The notes below the pieces were generated by a model, which did no database searches, was not told where the DNA came from, and saw nothing but the letters and a program-made list of their open reading frames with translations. Below, piece by piece: positions 55,315 through 64,000 of a stretch of 64,000 bases of DNA. Numbering within the stretch: position 1 is the first letter of the stretch; every line of letters starts with the position of its first letter. Position numbers and translations under genes: made by a program. Source of the stretch: CAWAYR01 sp050250955 (GTDB lineage: Bacteria; Acidobacteriota; Vicinamibacteria; Vicinamibacterales; UBA2999); NCBI GenBank assembly GCA_050250955.1, contig JBFWNR010000003.1, positions 310,001-374,000 of the forward strand, written 5' to 3'.

Positions 55315-56904
55315 ATGACGATTCGAGTGCTGGTGGCCTTGGTCGCGGCTGTTGCCGCTCCGCACGCGTACGCGCAGCAGACCATCGACGTCGACGAGGC
55401 GACGATCGCGCAGCTGCAGGCGGCGATGGACGCCGGGGCGGTGACCTCCGAGCGGCTCGTGCAGCTCGGCCTGGCCCGCATCGAGGCCTACGACGACCAG
55501 GGGCCGAAGCTGAACGCCGTGCTCACCCTCAACCCGCGGGCGTTGGAGACGGCGCGGGCGCTCGACGCCGAGCGCAAGGCCAAGGGCAAGCGCGGCCCGC
55601 TGCACGGGATTCCGATCGTCCTCAAGGACAACTTCGACACCGCCGACCTGCCGACCACGGGCGGGTCGATCCTGCTCGAGGGGTCGGTGCCGCCCGATGA
55701 CGCCTTCGTCGTCAAGCAGCTGCGCGACGCCGGCGCGGTGATTCTCGCCAAGGTCAACCTGTCGGAGTTCGCCTCCGGCGGCGCGTTCAGCTCACTGGGC
55801 GGACAGACGCGCAATCCGCACGACCCGGCCCGCACACCGTCGGGGTCGTCGGGCGGCAGCGGCGCGGCGGTGGCCGCCGGCTACGCGCCGCTCGGCCTGG
55901 GCACCGACACCGGCGGATCGGTGCGCGGGCCGTCGACGTCCAACGGCATCGTCGGGCTCAAGCCCACCCACGGGCTGCTCAGCCGCGACGGCATCATCCC
56001 GCTGGCCTTGAGCTTCGACACCGGCGGGCCGATGGCCCGTCACGTCGCCGACGTGGCGGTGGCGCTGGGCGTGATGACCGGCGTCGATGCCGCCGACGCC
56101 GCCACCAGCAAGAGCCAGGGCCGCTTCGAGCGCGACTACACCAAGTACCTGAACGCCAACGCGCTGCGCGGGGCCCGCATCGGCGTCGCCCGCGACTTCA
56201 TGGGCCAGGACGCCGAGGTGGACTGGGTGGTCGAAACCGCGCTGCAGGCGATGCGCGCGGCCGGCGCCACGGTGGTCGACATCCGCTTCCCGCGCTGGCT
56301 GCTCGACGCCAAGGGCGAGTTCTACACGGCGGTGCGCTACCCGGAGTTCCCGGTGCAGGTCGGCGCCTACCTGGCGACGCTCAAGCCCGGGTTCCCCCGC
56401 ACGCTGGCCGAGATGATCGAGAAGTCGGACCGGCTCACCGCGATGCGCGCCGACGGCGCCGGGCCGAACCCGCCGCGGTGGACGCTCTTCAAGCGCGAAG
56501 CGTCGAGCGGACCGATTGACAGCTATCGCTATACCGCGGTGCGCGACCACGGCCTGCCGCTGGTGCGCGCCACCGTGGAAGGCGTGCTCAGCGCCGCCAA
56601 TCTCGACGCCTACGTCTACCCCACGGCGTCGCGGCGGCCGGCCTTCATCAGCGCCCCGCCCGAGACGCCGGGTGGCGACGGCGCCTCGGGCTCGAACCTG
56701 GCCAACCTGAGCGGCTTCCCCGATCTCATCGTGCCGGCCGGCTTCACCAGCGACCGCCTGCCGGTGGGCATTTCCTTCGTCGGCCCGGCGTTCAGCGAGG
56801 CCAGGCTCATCGGGCTCGGCTACGCCTTCGAACAGGCCACCAAGGCGCGCCGGCGGCCGGCGCACACGCCCGGCCTGCCCGGCGAGAGCCTGACGCTGAA
56901 GTAA
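55315..56904 (+). CDS. Secreted amidase-signature enzyme
   Basis: The 529-residue protein has a signal peptide (1-20) and the amidase-signature catalytic triad: Lys104 in VLKDNFDTAD, the cis-Ser in GSSGGSGAA (178-179) and nucleophile Ser202 in DTGGSVRGPS. These enzymes hydrolyse amide bonds. The secreted position rules out GatA and points to use of external amides or peptides. Expected family length is 450-550, so it is complete. Confidence 0.92.
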   Translation: MTIRVLVALVAAVAAPHAYAQQTIDVDEATIAQLQAAMDAGAVTSERLVQLGLARIEAYDDQGPKLNAVLTLNPRALETARALDAERKAKGKRGPLHGIPIVLKDNFDTADLPTTGGSILLEGSVPPDDAFVVKQLRDAGAVILAKVNLSEFASGGAFSSLGGQTRNPHDPARTPSGSSGGSGAAVAAGYAPLGLGTDTGGSVRGPSTSNGIVGLKPTHGLLSRDGIIPLALSFDTGGPMARHVADVAVALGVMTGVDAADAATSKSQGRFERDYTKYLNANALRGARIGVARDFMGQDAEVDWVVETALQAMRAAGATVVDIRFPRWLLDAKGEFYTAVRYPEFPVQVGAYLATLKPGFPRTLAEMIEKSDRLTAMRADGAGPNPPRWTLFKREASSGPIDSYRYTAVRDHGLPLVRATVEGVLSAANLDAYVYPTASRRPAFISAPPETPGGDGASGSNLANLSGFPDLIVPAGFTSDRLPVGISFVGPAFSEARLIGLGYAFEQATKARRRPAHTPGLPGESLTLK

Positions 56905-56980
56905 GAACGCCCGGCTCCGGTGCTGTCGCTTCTGATGTGACGTTGGCCCGCGGACGATACATCGGGATGAGCGTGCGCCG

Positions 56981-58801
56981 ATGAGCACGAACGTGCAGGG
57001 CCGGGTGATTGGGGTCAAGCTGGGTTCGCTGGTGCTGCCCGGACAGCCGGCCCTATCCGGGGTCGAGCTCACGCGACGGGCTGGTGCCGTCGCGGCGGCG
57101 CTGCGCCACGCCGGCGTCGTCGCCGGACAGCCGGTCGCGCTCGCCACGGCCGACCCGGCGGCCTTCGTGACCGCGCTCACCGCCTGCCTGGCCTCGGGTT
57201 TTCCGGCTGTCGTCATCGATCCCCTGGCGGCCGGCGACGAGCTCCGCCGCATGTTCGCGCGCGCGGCGCCGGCCGCCGCGGTCGTCGACGGCGCGGTCGC
57301 ACCGGCCGTGGCCGAGGCCGGCGAGAACGCGGCGGTGCCGCTGCTGGTCGCCGGCGGGGCCGCAGCTGGCCGGTCGGGTCCGGGCGACTGGCTGCCCTGG
57401 CGCCGATCGCGCCGGACGACGGCACGATGGTCACTCGACGCCGTCTCCACCGATGGCGCCGACCTCCACTGGGCCGAGATCGACGAGGGCGCGACTGCCT
57501 ACGTGATGTTCACGTCGGGCACCACGTCGACGCCGAAGGGCGTGGTCATCTCGCGACGGGCCCTCTTCCGCCACATGCACACGCTCGCGGCCGTGTTCGG
57601 CTACGGCCCCGATGCCACGCTGCTCCATTATCTGCCGATGCACCACACCGACGGGCTCGTCCACGGGCCGGTCGCGGCGCTGCTCACCGGGATGCACGTC
57701 GTGCGGCCCGGTCTCTTCACGTCGCAGACGGCGCCAGGCCTGCCGGCGCTGCTGGCCGGACAGCGCATCACGCACTTCCTGGCGGTGCCGACGATCCTGT
57801 CGATGGTCCTTCGCCTCTTCGCCGATCGCGCCGACCTCTTTCGGACGCCGTCGTTCCGGCATGTGGTGTCGACGGCGGGATACCTGCCCGAAGCGCTGTG
57901 GGAAAAGTTCGAAACGACGTTCGGCGTCCGGCTGTCGAATTTCTACGGGATGACCGAGACCGTGTCGGGTTCCTTGTACTGCGGGCCAGACGACGCATCG
58001 TATCGCCGGGGAACGCTTGGCAAGCCGGTCGACTGCAGGCTCCGCCTCGTCGACGACCAGAGCACGGCCTGCCCGCCGGGCGTGGTCGGACGCCTGCAGA
58101 TCGCCGGCGACCACCTGATGGATGGCTATCTCGCCGATCCCGGCGCCACCGCCGCCGTTCTGCACGACGGCTGGCTCGATACCGGCGACCTCTGCCGCCT
58201 CGATGCCGACGGCTGCTACGTGTTCGCCGGGCGACGGAAGGCGGTCATCAAGCGCGGCGGCATCACGGTCCATCCCGAGGACGTGCGGCGGGTGATCGCC
58301 GCGCTCGACTGGGTGCGCGACGTCGAGGTCATCGGCGTCGACGACCCGACGTTCGAGCAGATCATCGTCGTCTGCGCGGTGGTCGACGACGGCCGCGACG
58401 CCGCCGCGATCCACGCCGAGTGCGCCGGGCGCCTCGCCCCCGAGCGGCGGCCAGATCGGGTCGTGCTGATGGCCGACCTGCCCCGGGGGCCCTCCGGCAA
58501 GGTCCGGCTCGACGCACTGCTCGAACGGGTATCGGCCGCCCCCCCGGCTGAAACCGCCGCCGTCTCGGTGCTCGACGTCGTCCGCTCGGTGGCGGCCGGG
58601 CTGCTCCAGGTCGACCCGTCGACCATCACGGCGGCCACTACGCCCGACGACGTTCCCAGCTGGGATTCGTACGCACAGATCGAGCTGGCGATGGCCCTGG
58701 AACGCAGATTCGGACTCCGCTTCACTCCGAAAGAGCTGATGCAGATGCGCTCGATCGGCCACGTCGTGGCGATGATCGCCCGGCGCGACACCGGGCGATG
58801 A
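56981..58801 (+). CDS. AMP-forming ligase fused to an acyl/aminoacyl carrier protein (DltA-DltC-like)
   Basis: The 606 residues join an adenylation domain (1 to ~520) to a carrier domain (~525-606). Adenylation motifs visible are YVMFTSGTTSTPKG (174-187), NFYGMTETVSG, LDTGDLCRLDADG and the late GPSGKVRLDALL lysine. The carrier site is Ser563 in WDSYAQIEL, for the phosphopantetheine arm. It activates a carboxylic or amino acid and loads it on its own carrier. The next genes are an SGNH-like protein, an MBOAT and a microprotein, as in dlt operons, though there DltA and DltC are separate. It overlaps the next gene by ATGA. Confidence 0.87.
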   Translation: MSTNVQGRVIGVKLGSLVLPGQPALSGVELTRRAGAVAAALRHAGVVAGQPVALATADPAAFVTALTACLASGFPAVVIDPLAAGDELRRMFARAAPAAAVVDGAVAPAVAEAGENAAVPLLVAGGAAAGRSGPGDWLPWRRSRRTTARWSLDAVSTDGADLHWAEIDEGATAYVMFTSGTTSTPKGVVISRRALFRHMHTLAAVFGYGPDATLLHYLPMHHTDGLVHGPVAALLTGMHVVRPGLFTSQTAPGLPALLAGQRITHFLAVPTILSMVLRLFADRADLFRTPSFRHVVSTAGYLPEALWEKFETTFGVRLSNFYGMTETVSGSLYCGPDDASYRRGTLGKPVDCRLRLVDDQSTACPPGVVGRLQIAGDHLMDGYLADPGATAAVLHDGWLDTGDLCRLDADGCYVFAGRRKAVIKRGGITVHPEDVRRVIAALDWVRDVEVIGVDDPTFEQIIVVCAVVDDGRDAAAIHAECAGRLAPERRPDRVVLMADLPRGPSGKVRLDALLERVSAAPPAETAAVSVLDVVRSVAAGLLQVDPSTITAATTPDDVPSWDSYAQIELAMALERRFGLRFTPKELMQMRSIGHVVAMIARRDTGR

Positions 58802-59679
58802 CACCACCGGCGCCGGCCGCCGCCTGGGCGGTCTGTCTGTGCCTCGTCGCCCCCCTGGGCTACGGGCTCGCCGAGCAGGCGGTCGCCGCCGCCCGCGGCG
58901 CCTCGGCTGCCGACCCGCAGATCGCCAACCAGATCGGCACCTTCCTCACCGGCGAACACCGGCCGAATCGGCCCCGCGGCGTGATGCTCGGCATCTCGGG
59001 CGGATGGTGCGCCTTCGAAGGTGCCGACGATGGCCCTCCGGCGGTGCTGCCGGTCGCGGCCATCGGCCAGGGGCTGCACGAGCTCTATCCCTATCTTGGC
59101 GACATCGTGGCCGGGCGGCCCGACTTCATCCTGATCCAGAGCACCGCCTTGGTGACCGCCTCGGCGCCGCCATCGCCGTACCGGGTGGCGCGACGCCGCC
59201 TCCGCGAGCGGTTCCTGTCGCCGCTGCTGCGGCGCCGCGCCGCGTTCAAGGAGGGCGTCGTGGCCGGCGCCGGTCATGACATCTGCGCGCGCCTCGCCCA
59301 GCCGCACGACCGCTGGGACCGGGAGGTCTCCACCGACATCGCCTGGATCTCGCAGGACCTCGGCGATTCCTCCCGCGAGCGTCTGCGGCAGGAACTGGCG
59401 AGGCTCATCGACTCCGGCATCCCGATCCTGGTCTTCGCCCAGCCTCGGAACCGCCACTCCGCGGCCTATCACCGTCTCCTCGACGACCGTGTCGACGCCT
59501 TGTTGCGGCCGCTTGGCGACCGCCGACGCGCGCTGACGATGCTGCGCTATCCGGAGATCGAGCCGGACGAGTCGTTCTACGAGCCGCTGCACCTGGCGCC
59601 GGCCGGCGCCGCGGCGTTCCGCCGGCGCCTGTTCGCCGACATCGATCGGGTACTCGACGGGGGCGCCGGCGGCAGATGA
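58798..59679 (+). CDS. SGNH-like exported partner of MBOAT (DltD-like)
   Basis: The 293 residues have one N-terminal membrane segment and an extracytoplasmic domain. The block VMLGISGGW, with Ser67, resembles the GxS nucleophile block, and the C-terminal ESFYEPLHLAPAG resembles the final D-x-x-H block, here E262-x-x-H265. SGNH-like partners of MBOAT proteins (DltD, AlgX/AlgJ, PatB) move or remove acyl groups outside the membrane. Assignment rests on this pattern and on operon position between ligase and MBOAT with 4-nt overlaps on both sides. Confidence 0.7.
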   Translation: MTPPAPAAAWAVCLCLVAPLGYGLAEQAVAAARGASAADPQIANQIGTFLTGEHRPNRPRGVMLGISGGWCAFEGADDGPPAVLPVAAIGQGLHELYPYLGDIVAGRPDFILIQSTALVTASAPPSPYRVARRRLRERFLSPLLRRRAAFKEGVVAGAGHDICARLAQPHDRWDREVSTDIAWISQDLGDSSRERLRQELARLIDSGIPILVFAQPRNRHSAAYHRLLDDRVDALLRPLGDRRRALTMLRYPEIEPDESFYEPLHLAPAGAAAFRRRLFADIDRVLDGGAGGR

Positions 59680-60824
59680 CCGTCACCGGCGCGACCGACC
59701 CGACGTTCCTCGGGTGGCTGATCGCAACCGTCATCGTCGCCTGGATCGTGCCGGCGCGGGTCAGACCCGACGCCGCCGCCGTCATGACGGCGACGTTCCT
59801 GGGCCTGGCCGACCCGCGGTCGCTGGTCGTCCTGGCTGCGCTGACGCTGATCGTCATCGTCGCCACGCGCCGTGGCGGACGCCCCGGGTCGCGGTGGATG
59901 CCTGGTGCCATGGGCCTGGTCGTCGTGGTGCTCTTCGCCTTCAAGGCCCTCGACCCGGTGCGTGGACTGCTCGACGGCGGGCTCGTGATCCCACTCGGCC
60001 TGTCGTTCTACACCCTGCGCTGCCTGCACGTGCTCATCGAGTGTCACCTCGGCGAACTGCAGCCGCCGGCCCCGCGGCTGCTGCTGGCGTACCTGTTCTT
60101 CCTGCCGACGATCGTCGCCGGGCCGGTCCATCGCCTTCCGGCCTTCGCCGCCGAGCGCCCGCAGCTCGACTGGCCGCGGTTCTCGGCGGCACTCGAACGG
60201 ATTCTCTACGGCTACGCGATGATTGTCGTCATCAGCAACTACCTGTTGAGCGACAAGCTGTTCCCGGCGATGAAGCCGCGCTTTGCCCCGGCGAGCGCCG
60301 CCTACCAGTACCTTGACTGCCTGGACTTCGGGCTCAATCTCTACTTCCAGTTCGCCGGCTACTCGTCGATCGCGATCGGCTTCGCCCTGCTGCTGGGGCA
60401 CCGGGTGATGGAGAACTTCGACCGGCCGCTGCTGCGCACGAACCTGGCGGCCTTCTGGCGGGCGTGGCACGTCTCGGTGACCGGCTGGTGCCGCGACTAC
60501 GTGTTCTCCGCCGTGTTCGCCACCACCCGGCGCCGCTGGGCGGGCCTGGTAGCGACCATGCTCGCGGTCGGCGTCTGGCACGGCCTGTCGCTCAACTTCG
60601 TCGCGTGGGGGCTGTACCACGGCGTCGGCTTGGTGGTGTCGCAGGCGTGGACCGGCCGGATCCTTGGGCAGCGGACGCGCGGGGGCACCGCCGCGGCGGC
60701 TCTGGCAGTCGGGGGTTGGCTGGTGACCTTCAATTTCGTGATGATCGGCTTTGCCTGGACCAAAGAGCCTGACCTGGCGTCGGCGCTGGCCGTGTTCAGG
60801 ATCTTCCTTGCCGGAGGGCCGTGA
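59676..60824 (+). CDS. MBOAT family O-acyltransferase (DltB-like)
   Basis: The 382-residue membrane protein has eight or more membrane segments and the MBOAT landmarks GLSFYTLRCLHVLIE, FFLPTIVAGPVHR, FWRAWHVSVTGWCRDYVF and the catalytic His302 in VGVWHGLSLNFVAWGLYHG. DltB-type proteins pass an aminoacyl or acyl group from a carrier protein to an acceptor outside the membrane. The gene is shorter than alginate-type AlgI (~470-500) and near DltB size (~400). It overlaps the SGNH-like gene by 4 nt. Confidence 0.9.
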   Translation: MTVTGATDPTFLGWLIATVIVAWIVPARVRPDAAAVMTATFLGLADPRSLVVLAALTLIVIVATRRGGRPGSRWMPGAMGLVVVVLFAFKALDPVRGLLDGGLVIPLGLSFYTLRCLHVLIECHLGELQPPAPRLLLAYLFFLPTIVAGPVHRLPAFAAERPQLDWPRFSAALERILYGYAMIVVISNYLLSDKLFPAMKPRFAPASAAYQYLDCLDFGLNLYFQFAGYSSIAIGFALLLGHRVMENFDRPLLRTNLAAFWRAWHVSVTGWCRDYVFSAVFATTRRRWAGLVATMLAVGVWHGLSLNFVAWGLYHGVGLVVSQAWTGRILGQRTRGGTAAAALAVGGWLVTFNFVMIGFAWTKEPDLASALAVFRIFLAGGP

Positions 60825-60826
60825 CG

Positions 60827-60964
60827 ATGTACGCGTGGCTGGCGTGCCGCCTGCCGAGGTGGCTGGCGGCGCTGATTACCGGCGTGTGGTTCGCGCTGCT
60901 CCTGTGGGCGATCTTCTTCGCGACAATCGCCGACGGCGTCAACTTCCGCTACTGGCGCATGTAG
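60827..60964 (+). CDS. 45-residue membrane microprotein, DltX-like
   Basis: ATG 60827 starts 2 nt after the MBOAT stop and gives 45 residues with one membrane helix (~14-33: LITGVWFALLLWAIFFATI) and the C terminus DGVNFRYWRM. DltX proteins of dlt operons have the same size and topology and end in a FIYN-type aromatic motif that serves as an acyl intermediate site. FRYW here occupies that position. The gene is followed 7 nt later by the hexapeptide acyltransferase gene. Identification is by position and plan, not by a database match. Confidence 0.68.
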   Translation: MYAWLACRLPRWLAALITGVWFALLLWAIFFATIADGVNFRYWRM

Positions 60965-60971
60965 CGGCCGG

Positions 60972-61652
60972 ATGTCCATGGGCCACGACAGTCGTGCGAT
61001 CGTGCTCTTCGGCGTCCGCAGCCCCATGGTGGTGGACGTCGAGGAAACCTGCCAGCGTGCCGGCCTCACCGTCGCGGCGGCGGTGAACGCATCGCCGCTG
61101 CCGCCACGGCTGCTCGATCGACGGCCGCTCGTCGACCTCGGCGGGCTCGAGCCAGCACAGCGGGTGGTGCCGTGCATCACCTGTGCGTTCAGTCCGATTC
61201 GTCGGCGTGAACTGGTCGAGGCCGCCGCCGCCGCCGGGCTGCGGTTCGCGGCCGCTCTGGTCGATCCGACGACGGTGGTGGCCGCATCAGCCCGGCTCGG
61301 CGACGGCACTTTCGTCGGCGCAGGCGTCGTCGTCGGCGCCGCCGCCCGCCTCGGCGACCACGTGTTCGTGAACCGCGCCGCCAACCTCGGCCACCACGTC
61401 GTCCTCGACGACTTCGCGACCATCGGTCCGGGCGTGACCGTGGCCGGCAACGTCCGGATCGGCGAAGGCGCCCTGGTCGGCGCCGGCAGCACGGTGCTAC
61501 CGGGCGTCGTCATCGGTGCCCGCGCGATGGTGGCGGCGGGGTCGGTGGTGCGGCGCGACGTCCCCGACGACACGCTCGTCGTCGGGGTTCCCGCCCGGCC
61601 GACGCGCCTCAAGCCGTCGGCCACCGCCGTGCACCCGCCCGGGGAAGAGTAG
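60972..61652 (+). CDS. NeuD/PglD-type hexapeptide-repeat acyltransferase
   Basis: The 226 residues have an N-terminal Rossmann-like domain (AIVLFGVRSPMVVDVEETCQ) and a left-handed beta-helix of hexapeptide repeats (ARLGDGTFVGAGVVVGAAARLGDHVFVN to GARAMVAAGSVVRRDV). This is the plan of NeuD/PglD sugar N- or O-acetyltransferases. It is in the same operon as the dlt-like genes and may prepare the acceptor sugar. Its stop codon directly abuts the stop of the convergent peroxiredoxin gene. A second ATG at 60978 is possible. Confidence 0.83.
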   Translation: MSMGHDSRAIVLFGVRSPMVVDVEETCQRAGLTVAAAVNASPLPPRLLDRRPLVDLGGLEPAQRVVPCITCAFSPIRRRELVEAAAAAGLRFAAALVDPTTVVAASARLGDGTFVGAGVVVGAAARLGDHVFVNRAANLGHHVVLDDFATIGPGVTVAGNVRIGEGALVGAGSTVLPGVVIGARAMVAAGSVVRRDVPDDTLVVGVPARPTRLKPSATAVHPPGEE

Positions 61653-62312
<660 letters not shown>

Positions 62313-62390
62313 GATGCGAGTCCTCCAGGGTGCGGACGCCAGGATCCGGAGGTGGCGCCGCGGAGAGTCTCCCAGTGTTGATCGAAACGC

Positions 62391-63194
62391 CTAGGCCGGG
62401 GCCATGGCCTTGGCGGTCGCCAGGGCGACGACCTCGGCCGCCGGCAGGTCGGAGGCCAGGACGCACACCAGTTCGCCTTCCTGCCAGAACACCAGCGTGA
62501 CGCCGTCCCGGGTGTAAACCCGGAACTCGAAGCCGTTCTGCCGCTGGACGGCGTCGGCGGGCGGCAGGGCGGCAAGCTGCCCTTCGTACATCTGGCAGAC
62601 GAGGTGCCGGCCGTCGGCTGCCCGGTAGGCGTACAGCGCGCTCGGCTGGCCGGCGAACGGCCGCGACGCGCCACCCTCGAGCGTCCAGCCCATCATGGCG
62701 AGGTCGATGACACGCACGCGCGGCCCGGGCGCGGCCGCGAAGTAACGCTCGAGCGCCGTCGGATCGTTGGTCTGCTCGGCCAAGGCGACCGCGCCCGACT
62801 GCACCGCCGCGAAATCCCGGCGCGCCACCTCCACCGCGTCGACGGCGGTCGGACGCCAGGGCCCGGCGAGGTAGAGAAGCAGCATCGCGGCAGCCGCCAG
62901 GCCGGCCCACAACCAGCCGCGTCGACCGGACGCTGCGGCCGGCGCCTTGGCCAGCGCCTGGGCCCGATCGACCTCGTCGAGCGCCGCGGCGATCCGCGCC
63001 CGCAGATCGGCGGGAGCGGCAGCGCCGTCGCGCGCGACGCCGGCCGCCGTGTGCCACGCCTTCAGCCAGGCCACCTCGCGGCGGCACTCGGCGCAGCCGG
63101 CGAGGTGCTGCTCGATCGCGGCGGCCTCGGCGGCGGCGAGCCGGCCGTCGACGAGGTCGACGAGCCGCTCGGTCGGATGGCCGGGCGCGCTCAT
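62391..63194 (-). CDS. Transmembrane anti-sigma factor, zinc-binding type
   Basis: The 267 residues have the ZAS motif EQHLAGCAECRR (His30, Cys34, Cys37), one membrane helix (~93-110) and an extracytoplasmic domain of ~155 residues. The gene overlaps the sigma-factor stop by 4 nt (63191-63194), as is usual for a sigma/anti-sigma pair. It should hold the sigma factor inactive until an envelope signal arrives. The external domain has an unusual Tyr/Cys-containing segment (YRAADGRHLVCQMYEG). Confidence 0.9.
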   Translation of the reverse strand: MSAPGHPTERLVDLVDGRLAAAEAAAIEQHLAGCAECRREVAWLKAWHTAAGVARDGAAAPADLRARIAAALDEVDRAQALAKAPAAASGRRGWLWAGLAAAAMLLLYLAGPWRPTAVDAVEVARRDFAAVQSGAVALAEQTNDPTALERYFAAAPGPRVRVIDLAMMGWTLEGGASRPFAGQPSALYAYRAADGRHLVCQMYEGQLAALPPADAVQRQNGFEFRVYTRDGVTLVFWQEGELVCVLASDLPAAEVVALATAKAMAPA

Positions 63195-63748
63195 CGCTCC
63201 TCCTTCCGGGCCGCTACGAGCCGGCGCGCACGGGCGTAGTCGTCGAGCGCGGCGGCGAGCAGGCGTCGGGCGCGGTGCAGCCGCGAGCGCACGGTGCCCA
63301 CCGCGCAGCCGAGTGCGGCCGCTGCCTCGTCGTAGGTCAACTCGTCCACGTCGACGAGCAGCACCGTGGCGCGGAACTCCTCGGGCAGCTCGTCGAGCGC
63401 CGCCAGCACCTCGGCGTCGGTCCACGCCTCCGCCAGGCCGGCATCGGGGGCGGCGAGCAGACGATCGGCGAACCGCGCTTCGAGCGCCTCCATCGACACG
63501 GTGGCCGGGCGCCGCCGCTGGCGGTGGTAGCCGTTGATGAACACCGAGTACACGATCGACAACAGCCAGGCACGGCCATTGGTTCCCGCCGCGAAGGTGT
63601 CGAAGGCGCGATAGGCCCGCACCAGCGTGTCCTGCACGAGATCGCGCGCGGCGTCGTCGTCGCGCGTGAAGCGGCGGGCGGCGCGATACACGGCATCGAG
63701 ATGCACGACGCATTCGCGCTCGAAGCGGGTCCGCCGATCGTCGGCCAC
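63191..63748 (-). CDS. ECF sigma factor paired with anti-sigma
   Basis: The 185-residue reading from GTG 63748 has region 2 (CVVHLDAVYRAARRFTRDDDAARDLVQDTLVRAYRAF, then WLLSIVYSVFINGYHR) and region 4 (LDELPEEFRATVLLVDVDELTYDEAAAALGCAVGTVRSRLHRARR). A second GTG at 63751 is adjacent. TATCAT lies six bases before GTG 63748, matching the leaderless spacing seen at three other genes, which favours this start. It is co-transcribed with the anti-sigma factor. Confidence 0.9.
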   Translation of the reverse strand: MADDRRTRFERECVVHLDAVYRAARRFTRDDDAARDLVQDTLVRAYRAFDTFAAGTNGRAWLLSIVYSVFINGYHRQRRRPATVSMEALEARFADRLLAAPDAGLAEAWTDAEVLAALDELPEEFRATVLLVDVDELTYDEAAAALGCAVGTVRSRLHRARRLLAAALDDYARARRLVAARKEER

Positions 63749-63754
63749 CACCGC

Positions 63755-63760
63755 ATGATA
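63755..63760 (-). promoter_or_regulatory. -10 box TATCAT six bases before GTG (leaderless layout)
   Basis: On the minus strand TATCAT is followed by GCGGTG and then GTG 63748. The spacing is the same as at 37351, 52079 and 54875. If GTG 63751 is the true start, the spacing is three bases. Confidence 0.5.
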
Positions 63761-63848
63761 CGCCGGCCTGGCGGGAACTTCCGGCGTCGCACCGCTGTTC
63801 CTTGCTCGTGACCCGCACCGATCCCGCGGGGCTCGAGGAGGTTGAGAC

Positions 63849-64000
63849 ATGAAGGCAACGATCGGCGCCGCGCTGGCGGCGCTCCTGGGAGTCGTGTCGC
63901 CGCTGGCGGCGCAGGACGGCGCGGCGACGGCCACACCGCGCTTCACGACCAGCGTGATCGCCAGCGGGCTCGAGCGCCCGACCGGCATCGCCATCCGCGG
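63849..64000 (+). CDS. Secreted protein, beta-propeller-like start, 3' end outside window
   Basis: ATG 63849 follows GAGGAGG. The visible 50 residues are a signal peptide (IGAALAALLGVVSPLAA-QDG) and the beginning of a mature domain, RFTTSVIASGLERPTGIAI. The phrase VIASGLERPTGIAI is common at the first blade of ScyD/ScyE-like or sorbosone-dehydrogenase-like propellers. Too little is visible for more. It diverges from the sigma factor at 63748. Confidence 0.7.
   Translation, partial: MKATIGAALAALLGVVSPLAAQDGAATATPRFTTSVIASGLERPTGIAIR

Overview
This is a very GC-rich, densely packed chromosomal window with 62 supported protein genes. I saw no rRNA, tRNA or CRISPR array and no insertion sequence. 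The gene families point to a Gram-negative member of the Acidobacteriota, probably a Vicinamibacteria-like lineage: a TIGR02999-type sigma factor divergent from a kinase-TPR protein, many Tat/Sec-secreted enzymes, S74-chaperoned fibre proteins, large multihaem cytochromes and tandem RND genes. The taxonomic call is inference, because no marker RNA is present.

Layout. 1-8753: an envelope and pterin-flavoured cluster (partial sulfatase-fold transferase, CDP-alcohol phosphatidyltransferase, BchC-like dehydrogenase, atypical PTPS homologue, GT4 glycosyltransferase, SAM methyltransferase, RibD-type reductase, flavin reductase, FkbM methyltransferase), interrupted by a small secreted protein. 8750-17736: an MHS-type MFS carrier, small secreted proteins, a cyanophycinase-like peptidase, a PEBP protein, two NTP/NDP-exchange-type carriers flanking a Tat-exported aldo/keto reductase, and an ECF sigma factor. 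17767-24365: a five-gene RND efflux operon ending in a universal stress protein and a DUF2892 protein. 24382-28735: DUF420 protein, MmcQ/YjbR protein, Ser/Thr kinase and divergent sigma factor. 28819-34580: four tandem secreted proteins sharing a new N-terminal domain; three carry YadA-like head repeats and an S74 self-cleaving chaperone domain. 34695-43651: EfpL-like elongation factor, cupins, carriers, a GMC-like oxidoreductase, a YeeE/YedE carrier and a secreted metallopeptidase-like lipoprotein. 43755-51769: a tightly coupled five-gene operon that looks like a complete electron conduit from NAD(P)H to the cell surface (flavin/2Fe-2S reductase, di-haem b membrane protein, two 24-haem cytochromes, outer-membrane barrel). 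52091-56904: AAA ATPase with an operator-like promoter, secreted enzymes and a SEC-C membrane protein. 56981-61652: a dlt-like operon (AMP ligase fused to carrier protein, MBOAT, SGNH-like protein, a 45-residue DltX-like microprotein, hexapeptide acyltransferase). 61653-64000: 1-Cys peroxiredoxin, a sigma/anti-sigma pair and the start of a secreted protein.

The most notable systems are the 48-haem conduit operon and the Gram-negative dlt-like operon. Next come the fibre family and a recurring leaderless promoter layout, in which a TANNNT box sits exactly six bases before the start codon. Functional statements come from motifs read by eye. No database search was run.
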